A stretch of DNA of 64,000 nucleotides, taken from contig CAZHMD010000004.1 of NCBI GenBank assembly GCA_964533735.1, forward strand, positions 1 through 64,000, read 5' to 3'. Below, piece by piece: positions 24,402 to 33,807 of the stretch (its first letter is position 1; each line of letters starts with the position of its first letter). The position numbers were made by a program, and so were the translations under genes. The DNA is from UBA6107 sp964533735. GTDB taxonomy: Bacteria > Chloroflexota > Anaerolineae > Anaerolineales > Anaerolineaceae. The notes under the pieces were generated by a model that saw only the letters and a list, made by a program, of their open reading frames with translations, did not search any database and was not told the DNA's origin.

Positions 24402-25262
24402 ATGAAGAAGTTCACGTTGTGTTTGCCAATACTGATGATTACTTTGTTATTCTCGGGTTGCGTGTCAATCCTTTCTGCTGATACTACTGTAAACCTCGAC
24501 AAAAACGAAAAATGGACGGTTAACCTGGAAATTCTTTTTGAAGGAGAATCTTTTGAGGAGTTCGGACAGCAACTCGTTGATGGATTGAACTTGTTGGCTA
24601 CTGAGGGGTTGAATAGCGACATGGATATTCAATTTAAACAGCTTCCTGACAGACAGGGGAATATCCCGTATGAGGTCATCATCTCAGGCGAAGGACTCGA
24701 AAAGCTAAATGAATTTTTGGGAACTCCAGGGGCATTCATAAAAACAGAAGTGGATGGTGAAACCCTGATTGTGTTTGAGCTGGATGCAACTAATTTGAGC
24801 AGCGGCGGCCTCGATATCGGATTCGCCCCGGAATTATCGTTCACAGTTGAGGGTTTGAGGGTGGTAGAAACCAATGGGAAAAAGAATACTCCAATGTCGG
24901 TATCCTGGAAGAATCCAAAGGCAATGATGCAGGCAACTTTTACCACCTCCACAAGCATGGGAATGGCGATTCCCTGGTGGGTAATTCTGCTTATTGGGAT
25001 TGGTTTTATGGCGATAGTTGTGGTTATCCTGTTGGTTGCGGGAGTCTTTAAGAAAAAGCAACCACAGACCGCATATGTAACTCCCTACACAATTCCGCCA
25101 GCATTTAGCCCACCATTACAGCCAACGAACTCAATGGAAACGGTAGTGGTTTCAAGGGACGGTAAACCGCAAGTGCCTCCAATTCCCCTCTCGCCAACTG
25201 CGCCACCTCCAATTCCACCGCAAACCAATGCGCCACCCCCGATTCCGCCTGTTAACGAATAA
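24402..25262 (+). CDS. lipoprotein with C-terminal membrane helix and Pro-rich tail
   Basis: A 286-aa lipoprotein: a signal peptide ending in lipobox LFSGC (Cys20), a ~170-residue external domain rich in beta structure, one membrane helix (~200-222, WWVILLIGIGFMAIVVVILLVAGVF) and a cytoplasmic tail rich in Pro (PPPIPPQTNAPPPIPP). The external domain begins with a DTTVNLDKNEKWTVNLEI pattern that recalls the LppM/DUF3153 group, but I cannot confirm this. The ATG at 24402 follows AAGGAGGGATTTC. An earlier in-frame start lacks such a site. It ends at a strong terminator shared with the converging HAD gene. Confidence 0.7.
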   Translation: MKKFTLCLPILMITLLFSGCVSILSADTTVNLDKNEKWTVNLEILFEGESFEEFGQQLVDGLNLLATEGLNSDMDIQFKQLPDRQGNIPYEVIISGEGLEKLNEFLGTPGAFIKTEVDGETLIVFELDATNLSSGGLDIGFAPELSFTVEGLRVVETNGKKNTPMSVSWKNPKAMMQATFTTSTSMGMAIPWWVILLIGIGFMAIVVVILLVAGVFKKKQPQTAYVTPYTIPPAFSPPLQPTNSMETVVVSRDGKPQVPPIPLSPTAPPPIPPQTNAPPPIPPVNE

Positions 25263-25290
25263 AAAACCCCGCCGAAGGGCGGGGTTTTTA
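25262..25290. terminator. bidirectional terminator
   Basis: AAAAACCCCGCC (25262-25273), loop GAAG, GGCGGGGTTTTT (25278-25289): a 12-bp perfect stem flanked by A and T tracts, ending both the lipoprotein gene and the converging HAD gene. Confidence 0.95.
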
Positions 25291-26040
25291 ATCCCGGATG
25301 GATTTTAGCAGCGGGATCAATTCGGAGAGGTGGGTTATCTTCCAATCCGGGACTACCAGGGATTGCACACGAGCATTCTCAGGTCTGTTGGCTCGACGTG
25401 TGATCCAGACTGCACGCAGCCCCGATTTTTGCGCTCCGAGGATATCAGCAGTGAGGGTGTCGCCTACCATAATTGAATTACCAGGTTTCGCGTTCATTAG
25501 ATCCAGGGCTTTCTTAAAGATCCTCGGATCCGGTTTACGCACTTTTTCTTCAGCAGATACCACTATGGCGGAGAGGTACTTGTGCAAGGATGCATTCTTC
25601 ACCAGGCGATTCAAATCAGGCAGATCCGAAGCGTTGGAGATCAAGCCGAGTTGAAAACCATTCGCGCGTAAACTTGTGAGGGTTGCGTGGGTATCGGGTT
25701 CCGTGTGCCAGCAGGCTTCAGTAACATTGAACATGGCAGCAACAACTTCATCAAGCACCTTTTGAGATGCCTGGGCAAGGCCAAGTTGTGACAAGGTTTT
25801 ATTAACGAATTCCCCAACTGGCTGCTCAACCAGGTCAATATCACGAACGACGTAATAAGCGTTGATGATCTTTTCGTACTGGCGGATGAATTCGCCTGTG
25901 TCCAGCGGAAACCCGTTTTTTATCAACGCATTCGCCAGGGCACGGTATGACTTACGCAGCATTCCTGGTACGTCACCCTCAAAATTGATCAGAGTGTATC
26001 CCAGGTCGAAGAAGATGGTAGTTATCGCTGATGATGCCAT
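25288..26040 (-). CDS. HAD-superfamily hydrolase
   Basis: A 250-aa HAD protein with nucleophile motif FFDLGYTL, Thr/Ser motif LISNAS, Lys motif VRKPDPRIF and acidic motif MVGDTLTADILGA. The second aspartate of the usual DxDGT motif is Gly here (D-L-G-Y-T), as in YihX-type sugar phosphatases, so activity may be slow or specialised. A helical cap lies between motifs I and II. The gene lies 70 bp after the D-2-hydroxyacid dehydrogenase on the same strand and could be co-transcribed with it. Confidence 0.85.
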   Translation of the reverse strand: MASSAITTIFFDLGYTLINFEGDVPGMLRKSYRALANALIKNGFPLDTGEFIRQYEKIINAYYVVRDIDLVEQPVGEFVNKTLSQLGLAQASQKVLDEVVAAMFNVTEACWHTEPDTHATLTSLRANGFQLGLISNASDLPDLNRLVKNASLHKYLSAIVVSAEEKVRKPDPRIFKKALDLMNAKPGNSIMVGDTLTADILGAQKSGLRAVWITRRANRPENARVQSLVVPDWKITHLSELIPLLKSIRD

Positions 26041-26110
26041 AATCAGATGACGCCCCCGGTAAAACCTGCAGAAGGATCATTCCATTTAGGACTAATAACC
26101 CTTAAAATCC

Positions 26111-27136
26111 TTAATAGTAGCGTTCTGGATCGAACTTGTTCATCAATGCGTCGCCGTGCAGGTATCTTTTAAGGTTCTCAATGAACATTTCACCGGCACG
26201 CTCCTTATACCTGGGGCTAAAGCCGGAAACATGCGGGGTGAGGATCAGGTTGGGAACTTTCCATAAGTGGGAAGCAGGCGGCAACGGTTCTTCTGTGAAT
26301 ACGTCCAGGGCAGCACCCGAAAGGCGTTTTTCTGTTAGCGCCAGGGAAAGGGCATTTTCATCAACAATACCACCGCGTGAGATATGCACGAAGAATGCGC
26401 CTTGCTTGAAGCTGCGGATCACCTCATCGTTGATCAACCCTTTAGTCTCGGGGGTAAGCGGAAGGGTACATACCACGTAATCACATTCTTTGAGCATGGA
26501 TTTAAGCGCTTCAATAGGATACAGGCGGTGGAAGCAATTTCCGTCTGGATCGCCGTGCCCGTCCAGCGTGTATCCCTTATCAACCGGGTGCATGGCATCC
26601 TTTTTAACCGCCAGTACTTTAACTTCAAAAGGTTGCAAGAGGCGGGCAACTTCGCGGGCTATACTGCCGTAACCGATCAGGCCTACAGTAGACCCTGTCA
26701 GTTCCGAAGGCGTAAATTTGTCCCAGCGGTCAGCAGGCCACTCCTTTTTCATTTGGTTAAGGGAAAGTTCAGGGAGGCGATGACCCAGCCCAAGCAGCAT
26801 CATAAGGATGAATTCACCTTCCTGGATGGCGGAGGCACCGCTCATGGAGGTGAGAACCAGATCAGGCTTGGTCGCCAGGGGGGTATCCAGAATATAATCG
26901 ATGCCGGCGTAATGGAATTGAATCCAGCGCAGATTGGGCACAAGTTCCAAACCCGGTAGAAGAACGTCTGTATACAACACCTCGGTCTTGTTCCACAAGT
27001 CGAGAGGGACCTCCTCCACTTTTTGAGCCGGGAACATAGTGACCTTGATGCGCGGCGTGAGGTTTTTCAACCGCTGCATAATTGGTTCGGGGAAGGGAAC
27101 GGTGGTGAGGACCTCAATATTGGGGTGTTTCGCCAT
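26111..27136 (-). CDS. D-2-hydroxyacid dehydrogenase
   Basis: A 341-aa NAD-dependent dehydrogenase. The Rossmann motif GLIGYGSIAREVARLL is followed by the catalytic Arg in ISRGGIVDE, Glu in FTEEPLP and His in LTPHVSGFSP, the triad of the D-isomer-specific 2-hydroxyacid dehydrogenase family. The substrate is not determined; glyoxylate, hydroxypyruvate and phenylpyruvate reductases look alike at this level. It starts at the base next to the stop of the CoA-transferase beta subunit, so the two are translationally coupled in one operon with the alpha subunit and P5C dehydrogenase. Confidence 0.9.
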   Translation of the reverse strand: MAKHPNIEVLTTVPFPEPIMQRLKNLTPRIKVTMFPAQKVEEVPLDLWNKTEVLYTDVLLPGLELVPNLRWIQFHYAGIDYILDTPLATKPDLVLTSMSGASAIQEGEFILMMLLGLGHRLPELSLNQMKKEWPADRWDKFTPSELTGSTVGLIGYGSIAREVARLLQPFEVKVLAVKKDAMHPVDKGYTLDGHGDPDGNCFHRLYPIEALKSMLKECDYVVCTLPLTPETKGLINDEVIRSFKQGAFFVHISRGGIVDENALSLALTEKRLSGAALDVFTEEPLPPASHLWKVPNLILTPHVSGFSPRYKERAGEMFIENLKRYLHGDALMNKFDPERYY

Positions 27137-27919
27137 CTAACTCCCTTTCAGGTAAATCCCCTCAGGATCCAATTCTTCCCGCAGGAGGGTTAATTCCGAA
27201 TTCAGCAGGGGTTGGGTGACTTTTACCTCATTGGCGATCTTGATATCCCACCCGGTGTTGGCTTTTACCTGTTCCACAGTACAACCGGGATGCAGGGCAG
27301 TGAGCATTAGTTCGCCATTTTCATCCGGTTCCAGCAGACCGAGGTTGGTGACCACCACCAGGGGTCCGCCGCCACGCACACCCGCAGCCTGGCGTTCAGC
27401 CCGACCGCCAAGGAAGCCGGCGGAAGTGCGGAAGTCCACCTTTTCAGGGAAGCGCCGTTTTTGGTGAGGGGTGATGACGTAACAACGGTTCGCCCAACCA
27501 GCCATTTCCTGTGAGCCGCCCGAACCGGGCAGGCGTACCTTGGGGTTGGCGTAGTCGCCAATGACAGTAGCGTTGATGTTACCAAAACGATCGATCTGCG
27601 CACCGCCGAGAAAACCCACATCCACGTTACCACGCTGCAGGTAAAGCGAAAAGATATCATACATACCGCACACCGAACTGGCTCCACTGACCAGGGTGGG
27701 GTCACCAATGGAGAGCGGCAGCCGCGAGGGTCGAGCACCGATAACACCGGCTTCGTAGATCATCTGTAGATTGGGAGCATGGGTGCGGCGTGCCAGGTTG
27801 CATGCCAGGTTGGGCAGACCAACACCAACGAAAACAACGTCTCCATCGCGCAGCAAGCGGGCAGCATTAACACACATCAATTCAGAGGAGGAATACTGCA
27901 AATCGGGAACCTGATTCAT
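27137..27919 (-). CDS. CoA-transferase subunit B (family I, glutaconate type)
   Basis: A 260-aa protein of the family I CoA-transferase beta type. It shows LMCVNAARLLRDGDVVFVGVGLPNLA, the MIYEAGVIGA segment with the likely catalytic Glu, and the glycine-rich RLPGSGGSQEMAG typical of glutaconate-CoA-transferase-like subunits. The partner alpha subunit is encoded directly upstream. These enzymes move CoA between carboxylic acids by an enzyme glutamyl-CoA intermediate. The substrate pair is unknown; a dicarboxylate or a ring-cleavage product (IpdAB-like) is possible. The ATG follows AGGAGG. Confidence 0.88.
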   Translation of the reverse strand: MNQVPDLQYSSSELMCVNAARLLRDGDVVFVGVGLPNLACNLARRTHAPNLQMIYEAGVIGARPSRLPLSIGDPTLVSGASSVCGMYDIFSLYLQRGNVDVGFLGGAQIDRFGNINATVIGDYANPKVRLPGSGGSQEMAGWANRCYVITPHQKRRFPEKVDFRTSAGFLGGRAERQAAGVRGGGPLVVVTNLGLLEPDENGELMLTALHPGCTVEQVKANTGWDIKIANEVKVTQPLLNSELTLLREELDPEGIYLKGS

Positions 27920-27934
27920 TGTAATGACATCCTC

Positions 27935-28837
27935 CTAGTAATCTCCGTAATTGACGGGAGCAGCGAGTTTAGGTTTGACCGACAGGCGGGTATGGGTTTC
28001 TGCGCCCAGTTTTTGCCAGTATTCGTCAGCATCCTTTAGTCCGTAGACCCATTCCTCCAGCCACTGGTTTACGGATTGAGGTTCTTCGCTGATCTTATCC
28101 CAGTTGAGATAGAAGACATTATCACGGTCATAGTAGCCCTGGGTATAAGAAGGATGTGCGCAGTGCGGAACGTGGCAAACGGCTTTGACGATCAATTCCG
28201 GGATGAGGGTACGGTTGGGGTCAGAACGGATGACTTCTTCGTCGACAATCTCTTCCGCGGTGATGATGACGCTTTTGGATGCAAACGCAACCTCTTTTTG
28301 CTCGCCGATGATGCCCCAAATGTGGGCATTTCCGTTCTTATCTGCGCGCTGAACATGGATGATACCCACGTCAGGGGTGAGCGGGGGAACTGTGATGACC
28401 TCACGCCCGGTGTAGGGGTCCTGTACGCGGCGGATGTTGGGATTATTGTGTTCCAGGTCTGTGGCAGCGGTTTGATTCATGGGGATGAAGGGGAGGCCGG
28501 AAGCGCCGGCCTGCAAGCGCGAGATCATGCCGAAATGGGAGTATTCCTCCCATTCAAGCCGGCCAGCCTCCAGTTCGTTGCGCACGATACGGAGAGAGCC
28601 CACACCCGGGTTGCCGATGTAGGAAAAGATCAACTTGCGTGCACAGCCGGCGGCCACCATCTGGTCATAGATCAGATCGGGAGTAGCGCGCGCCAGGACG
28701 AGATTTTTACGTCCCTGCCGGATGATTTCGTGCCCTGCAGAAAAAGGGATCAGGTGAGTGAACCCGGCGCAGTAAAGCGTGTCGCCGTCATGTACATAAC
28801 TGCTAACGGCTTCCTTGAGTGAGCAAAGTTTGGTCAT
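27935..28837 (-). CDS. CoA-transferase subunit A (family I, glutaconate type)
   Basis: A 300-aa alpha subunit: KLCSLKEAVSSYVHDGDTLYCAGFTHLIPFSAGHEIIRQG, then LVLARATPDLIYDQMVAAGCARKLIFSYIGNPGVG and PLTPDVGIIHVQRADKNGNAHIWG, as expected of glutaconate-CoA-transferase-like enzymes. It forms the heteromer with the downstream beta subunit (15-bp gap). I prefer the ATG at 28837, five bases after GGAAG, over a GTG two codons earlier. The operon also contains P5C dehydrogenase upstream and a D-2-hydroxyacid dehydrogenase downstream, pointing to amino-acid or dicarboxylate catabolism. Confidence 0.88.
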   Translation of the reverse strand: MTKLCSLKEAVSSYVHDGDTLYCAGFTHLIPFSAGHEIIRQGRKNLVLARATPDLIYDQMVAAGCARKLIFSYIGNPGVGSLRIVRNELEAGRLEWEEYSHFGMISRLQAGASGLPFIPMNQTAATDLEHNNPNIRRVQDPYTGREVITVPPLTPDVGIIHVQRADKNGNAHIWGIIGEQKEVAFASKSVIITAEEIVDEEVIRSDPNRTLIPELIVKAVCHVPHCAHPSYTQGYYDRDNVFYLNWDKISEEPQSVNQWLEEWVYGLKDADEYWQKLGAETHTRLSVKPKLAAPVNYGDY

Positions 28838-28868
28838 GGGCACTTCCGTATCAAGATTTACTTTTCTA

Positions 28869-30452
28869 CTATATCTTTTTTACCCTGGTATGAATTTGCT
28901 CATGCATATACAACTGCACGTAATGCAAACCACCGGCGTTCTTGCCGCTCGATCCGGAACCTTTCCAACCGCCAAAGGGTTGGAAGCCAGGCCATGCGCC
29001 GGTCGTAGCGCCCTGCGGGCGGTTGGCGTAGGTTACACCTGCTTCAATATTCTCAAAGAACCAGTCAGCTTCCTTATCACTGCCGTAGAATCCGGCTGTT
29101 AGACCGTAATTGACATCATTTGCCATTCTCATGGCTTCTTCGAGATCAGTGAACTTACCAACCGTGGTGATGGGCACGAACATTTCGTGCTTCCAGAGGC
29201 GGTGGGAGTACGGGAGTTCAGCAATGGTTGGTGCACAGAAAAAGCCTTTGGCGAATTGCCCGTCGGTTAAAACTTTTCCGCCTGTGAGGATATTGCCGGC
29301 GTCATGAAGTTCTTCGCAGAATCCTTTAAAGTCGGCATACGAGTTCTTGTTCACCACAGGACCCATATTCACAGTGCGGTCAGTCGGGTTGCCCACAACA
29401 TACTTGTTGGTGGCATCCACAAGTTTCTTCACCAGGGCGTCATATACTGGTTCTTCAATAAAGATGCGTGATCCGGCTGAACATTTTTGTCCCTGCAGAC
29501 CGAAGGCTGAGCGGACCAGGCCGAGGCAGGCAATATCCAGGTCGGCATTTTTGGTGACGATGGTTGGATTCTTGCCTCCCAGTTCCAAAATGGTCGGGCG
29601 CACATAATTACGGTTGCCAAAATCGCGGAAAATCTTCATGCCCACATCAAAGGAACCGGTAAAGGTAATACCATCCACTTCGGGGTTTTCGATCAATGCC
29701 TGACCAACCGTGGATCCGGGGCCGGTAATGAAATTGAAGACGCCGTCCGGAACTCCAGCATCGCGCAGGCATTCTGCGATCAAACGGGTGGTCCAGGGGG
29801 TATCTGTTGCCGGTTTCATCACGATCGTGTTTCCGGAAACCAGGGCAGCGCCGGTTGGTCCTCCTGTGAGGGCAGCGGGGAAGTTGAATGGGCTGATGAT
29901 CAACCATACGCCGTATGGGCGCAGGATGGATACGTTAGTACTGACGAACCCTTCCAGGGGATCCTTTCCCATTTCAGCAATGAAGCCATTGTTGGCTTCC
30001 ATGCGGCTGCATGAGTAGCGCATCAGGTCGGCAGTTTCAGCAACATCGCCAAGACCTTCCATGCGGTTCTTGCCCACTTCAAGGGAAACTACAGCGCCCA
30101 TCTCATAGGTGCGCTCATCCATGATCTCTGCGGCTTTGCGGATGAGGCGGACACGTTCCTGCCAGGGGGTACGGCTCCAGCCTTTGAAAGCCTTACGGGC
30201 AGCTGCTACGGCAGCGTTGGCATCAGCGGCTGTGCCTTTTTGGAAAATCCCAAGCAATTCATCGGTGTTGGCTGGATTACGGTTTTCAAGTTTCTCAGCG
30301 GCAAAAACTTCCTTGCCATCGATGATCATGGCATATTCCTGCCCTAAATTTGCCCTTAATTTTGCCAGTGCCTGTTCAAAGCGTTGATGCAGTTCTTCGG
30401 GTGGATTGAACATGGTGGCATAAGTGAGTTTGAAACTGGATTCAGAAGCCAT
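28869..30452 (-). CDS. delta-1-pyrroline-5-carboxylate (glutamate semialdehyde) dehydrogenase
   Basis: A 527-aa aldehyde dehydrogenase with NAD-site Asn in ISPFNFP (190), catalytic Glu in ILELGGKNP (290) and catalytic Cys in GQKCSAGSRI (324). The length and the FGLQGQKCSAGSR context match the RocA/PutA-type enzyme that oxidises glutamate semialdehyde (from proline or ornithine) to glutamate. No proline dehydrogenase is adjacent. The start has the ribosome site CGGAGG. First gene of an operon with a CoA-transferase and a D-2-hydroxyacid dehydrogenase, driven by an excellent promoter. Confidence 0.88.
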   Translation of the reverse strand: MASESSFKLTYATMFNPPEELHQRFEQALAKLRANLGQEYAMIIDGKEVFAAEKLENRNPANTDELLGIFQKGTAADANAAVAAARKAFKGWSRTPWQERVRLIRKAAEIMDERTYEMGAVVSLEVGKNRMEGLGDVAETADLMRYSCSRMEANNGFIAEMGKDPLEGFVSTNVSILRPYGVWLIISPFNFPAALTGGPTGAALVSGNTIVMKPATDTPWTTRLIAECLRDAGVPDGVFNFITGPGSTVGQALIENPEVDGITFTGSFDVGMKIFRDFGNRNYVRPTILELGGKNPTIVTKNADLDIACLGLVRSAFGLQGQKCSAGSRIFIEEPVYDALVKKLVDATNKYVVGNPTDRTVNMGPVVNKNSYADFKGFCEELHDAGNILTGGKVLTDGQFAKGFFCAPTIAELPYSHRLWKHEMFVPITTVGKFTDLEEAMRMANDVNYGLTAGFYGSDKEADWFFENIEAGVTYANRPQGATTGAWPGFQPFGGWKGSGSSGKNAGGLHYVQLYMHEQIHTRVKKI

Positions 30453-30486
30453 TTGAAAAACCTCCGGGAGAATTTGATCGAGTTTA

Positions 30487-30515
30487 AGTATAGCGCATCC
30501 CTCTCAAGGCGTCAA
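30487..30515 (-). promoter_or_regulatory. promoter of the P5C dehydrogenase operon
   Basis: On the minus strand TTGACG (30515-30510), exactly 17 bp, TATACT (30492-30487). The predicted start near 30480 leaves a leader of ~28 nt with GGAGG. No other signal is seen in the 104-bp gap. Confidence 0.85.
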
Positions 30516-30556
30516 AGAAAGCATTGAGAAGTGCTGTAATGATTGTTAAGAGTCTG

Positions 30557-31507
30557 CTAATTTTGGGGGGATAATGCGGAAAGCTTGTCTGCAAGATCGA
30601 CAAAATCTTTTTCGATCCAGATGTGATGAGACCGCAGCGGATACTCTCCGTGCAGCACATCCCTCCAACGGGTTGGAATGCCGGAATGCCCGTAAAGTGC
30701 GCCGGCAATCGCCCCAGCAACCGCCCCAGTTGTATCGGCATCATTGCCGAGGTTAACCGCCTGGACGAGGGCTTCTTCAAAAGATTGCGTGGTCAGAACA
30801 GCCCAAAGGGCACTTTCAAGCGTGTGGCGCACCCAGCCTGTGTTGGGGAGGTCTTCGCGTAATCGCACCGGCGCCAACTCAATTTCTGTGCGAAATTCAG
30901 GGTTAAAGTTCACCTGTTCCAGCGCGCTGGTGATGGATTGGCGCAGTATGGCATCAGGCGCCAGGTTGCGCCTGCCATGGACGATCTTATAAAGGAGCAG
31001 GTTGGTGAAAACGCACGCATCAATACATTCCTGGTTGAGGTGGGTAATTTCTGATTGCAGGCGGGACTCCACCACCAGGTAGGAGGGATTATCCCAACAG
31101 GCGATGGCAACCGGCCAGCAGCGCATGAGCGAACCGTTACTGGCAGAATCCGGATTTGCCCGCTGCACATTTTCGACCGCTTCACGCCAGGGGGTACCGC
31201 GGGCGATTGACCTGAGTACATGGCTGGTGTGGATGCCGATATCGGGAGGATTGGATTGGAACCACGCCACAAAGCGGCCAGCCAGGTCATTTGGATCAAG
31301 CGGGTGGGTGATGAGCAGGCTTTCTGCCAGGGCAAGTGCCATCTCGGTGTCATCCGTAAAGCTGCCGGCTGGCAGTGCTCCCGCGGTCATTTCTGTCAGC
31401 AAAGCATGCAAGGGGCGCGGGCGCTGGAATTCCAGCGGCATACCCAGCGCATCCCCTATGGCAGCCCCGACGGCAATCCCCCGCAGGCGATCCGTTGGTG
31501 CGTTCAA
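30557..31507 (-). CDS. ADP-ribosylglycohydrolase family protein
   Basis: A 316-aa protein with the family's two acidic motifs, GSFTDDTEMALALAESLL (Thr51-Asp52-Asp53) and LGNDADTTGAVAGAIAGALYG, which bind the metal ions in ADP-ribosylhydrolases such as DraG and ARH3. It may remove ADP-ribose from proteins, nucleic acids or small molecules; the target is unknown. It overlaps the upstream glycosyltransferase stop by 4 bp, so it is the last gene of a long operon that also contains sbcC and sbcD. Confidence 0.9.
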   Translation of the reverse strand: MNAPTDRLRGIAVGAAIGDALGMPLEFQRPRPLHALLTEMTAGALPAGSFTDDTEMALALAESLLITHPLDPNDLAGRFVAWFQSNPPDIGIHTSHVLRSIARGTPWREAVENVQRANPDSASNGSLMRCWPVAIACWDNPSYLVVESRLQSEITHLNQECIDACVFTNLLLYKIVHGRRNLAPDAILRQSITSALEQVNFNPEFRTEIELAPVRLREDLPNTGWVRHTLESALWAVLTTQSFEEALVQAVNLGNDADTTGAVAGAIAGALYGHSGIPTRWRDVLHGEYPLRSHHIWIEKDFVDLADKLSALSPQN

Positions 31508-32706
31508 AGTCTTCCCCCGCGAATGACTTCTTTATATAACTTATCGACAGATACCCGTATGGTTTGCACATCCGCGCGTTCTTCAATGATCCTGGCATTA
31601 ATCCTGGCTGATGAAGACTGCAATTGTGGTGAGGTCAGTCCAAGTAATATGGCATCCGCCAGTGCTTTGGGATCCTGCGGATCGACCAGCAGGCCGTTCT
31701 CCCCCGGGGTGATCCATTCACGGATGGAAGGCAGGTCACCGCAGATAGGCAGGCAACCGGCTGCCATGGCTTCAAGTAAAGTATTGGGTGTGCCATCATG
31801 ACTGCTGATGGAGACTGAGACGTGCGCACGGGCAAACTCGCGCCATAACTCTTCCTGCGCGAGAAGAGGAAGCAGCTTTACATTCTTTCCAATGCCAAGC
31901 GCATTGATCCATTTTTCAGCTTCAGGCTGACCTGCCATTGAGGTGCACAAGAATTGAGTCTCGGGTAGGGCTTGAAGAACAGCCGGAATGGATTTAAAAA
32001 AGGTTTCAGAGCGGACATAGGAGCGCAATCCGCGAGGATTGAGAACGGTCGGTACAGCGGATTTGGCGACCCCGGAAATGGTATCGTTTAACTCGCGAAG
32101 GTCAATCCCTCCATTGCCAGGGACGACCTGGGAAGGTTTATGCGGAGCAAAACCCCATTCTGCAGCCCGTGAAACATCGATACGCGTATCTGATAGTAGC
32201 GCAGACGCCCTCTTCATGCAATTGCGCGTGAGTGCACGCATACGGGGGGTTGAGGAAGCATGCAGGGTGAAGTCATTTCCCCAGGTTGAAATGATCAGCG
32301 GGATACCGGGAGGAATCATACTGGCGAGCATACCTTCAAATGGGATGCGCATGGCATGGAGGATATCCGCTTTTTCGGCATCTATAATACGCTGTAATTC
32401 ACCAGACTTGAGATTGAGCGTCCATGGACCCAACCAGTGGCGCAGTTTTTGAGCAGCCGGGCGGATGCGTGAGATGATGCCAGAAGATCTATTTGGCCTT
32501 GACCCACCAGCCTGGCTGCCGCCAAAAGTCGAAAATGCCAGGGGGAGGATGTACAAGTTCTCCACACCCTCTATTGGAGGGCAGGGATAGGAAGAAACAA
32601 GAGAGATGCGAAGCGCAAGGGGCTTGAGCATTGTGATCCAGCGGCGTGTGATGGAGCTGCGGCCATCAGCGATTAAAAGGATTTTTAAAGGAATTGTTTC
32701 TTCCAT
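31504..32706 (-). CDS. GT4 glycosyltransferase
   Basis: A 400-aa GT-B glycosyltransferase of family 4 type. The C-terminal nucleotide-sugar half has VSISSHDGTPNTLLEAMAAGCLPICGDLPSIREWI, including the conserved acidic pair spaced by small residues. The N-terminal half begins LKILLIADGRSSITRRW. It overlaps the ADP-ribosylglycohydrolase by 4 bp and follows another GT4 gene after 3 bp. The sugar acceptor is unknown; it is likely to act on the cytoplasmic face of the membrane on a cell-surface glycan or glycolipid. Confidence 0.88.
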   Translation of the reverse strand: MEETIPLKILLIADGRSSITRRWITMLKPLALRISLVSSYPCPPIEGVENLYILPLAFSTFGGSQAGGSRPNRSSGIISRIRPAAQKLRHWLGPWTLNLKSGELQRIIDAEKADILHAMRIPFEGMLASMIPPGIPLIISTWGNDFTLHASSTPRMRALTRNCMKRASALLSDTRIDVSRAAEWGFAPHKPSQVVPGNGGIDLRELNDTISGVAKSAVPTVLNPRGLRSYVRSETFFKSIPAVLQALPETQFLCTSMAGQPEAEKWINALGIGKNVKLLPLLAQEELWREFARAHVSVSISSHDGTPNTLLEAMAAGCLPICGDLPSIREWITPGENGLLVDPQDPKALADAILLGLTSPQLQSSSARINARIIEERADVQTIRVSVDKLYKEVIRGGRL

Positions 32707-32709
32707 TAA

Positions 32710-33807
32710 TTAACCCTTGATCACTTCACTGATCGCATGTAAAAAGGACTCTACCATTTTCTCCAGATTGATCTCCTCGGAGACAATCCGCAATGATTCC
32801 AGCCCCATGCGGCGCAGACGGGGAAGATCACCCAATGCGGAAGTTAACTGTTCAGTCAGATCATCCACTGTTGGACGGGTGAGGATCCAGCCATTTGCAG
32901 GACGTACCAGATTCGATTGCGTGCCATCGGCCTCTCCCACCAGCACAGGCAGGGCGTGTGCCATGGCTTGCTGAACTGCCAGCCCGCCGGTACCCGGCAA
33001 AACAAAAAGATCGGCAGCGGCAAAATAAGGTTCCAGTTCCTGCCCGTGTTTTGCACCGGGGAATTCGGCTGTGGGGAATACCTTGTCAGCAATTGCCTGC
33101 AAGCGGGCGCAATCAGGTCCGTCTCCCACGATCACCAGCTGCGGCTGCAAATGCGCGGGGATCCTTGCGCAAGCTTGCAGAAGCAACTCAATACGCTTGC
33201 GTTCCTGAAGCCGCCCAAGGAAAAGTATGCTTGGCTTTCCATTCAAGTATTCCAGCGGGCGCGGAGAAAACGGTTGTGTCGGGGCTGGAGAAACGGCATT
33301 TGGAGCAACAAAAACACAGCCAGGATTAAAACCGGCGGCAACATACTGCTCAGCGCCAGTCTGAGAATAAGCAATAATCGCGTCAAGGCTGTGCAGGAAC
33401 TCGCGCCGAATGAGGCTTTCTGTCCGACCAGTCTTTGGCGCGCCTAATCCCCAACCGATGACCGGTAACTGGCGGTGGTGCATCCATTGAATGGCAAGCG
33501 GGGTGGAAAGGTAACGCGGATTGGCTTCAACGATGAGCACCTGCGGCTGCCAGGTTTCCAGCCAGTGGATAAATCCACGCTGGATGCAGGAATATGTTTT
33601 CCCGCTGAAAAGGTGCATATTCCTGGCGCGCACAAATCGCGCGGAGGTTAATTGGCTGGATGTGGTGATGGCTTCCTGTGTGCGCGGCAGGCCGGCAAAC
33701 ACTTCCAATCCACCAATACAGGATTGTCCTAACAGGTTAAAGAAAGGGGCGCGGTACTCAGGGAGGACCCTCTGCTGCAGAGCCACCCTGGCTTCAATAA
33801 TCGTCAT
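32710..33807 (-). CDS. GT4 glycosyltransferase
   Basis: A 365-aa GT-B glycosyltransferase. The C-terminal half carries KPSILFLGRLQERKRIELLLQA, LVIVGDGPDCARLQAIA and ADLFVLPGTGGLAVQQAMAHALPVLVGEADG, characteristic of family 4 enzymes. The N-terminal half is more divergent. It overlaps sbcC by 4 bp (ATGA-type) and precedes the second GT4 by 3 bp, so translation of the two transferases and sbcC is coupled. No polymerase or flippase lies adjacent, so the product glycan cannot be predicted. Confidence 0.88.
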   Translation of the reverse strand: MTIIEARVALQQRVLPEYRAPFFNLLGQSCIGGLEVFAGLPRTQEAITTSSQLTSARFVRARNMHLFSGKTYSCIQRGFIHWLETWQPQVLIVEANPRYLSTPLAIQWMHHRQLPVIGWGLGAPKTGRTESLIRREFLHSLDAIIAYSQTGAEQYVAAGFNPGCVFVAPNAVSPAPTQPFSPRPLEYLNGKPSILFLGRLQERKRIELLLQACARIPAHLQPQLVIVGDGPDCARLQAIADKVFPTAEFPGAKHGQELEPYFAAADLFVLPGTGGLAVQQAMAHALPVLVGEADGTQSNLVRPANGWILTRPTVDDLTEQLTSALGDLPRLRRMGLESLRIVSEEINLEKMVESFLHAISEVIKG

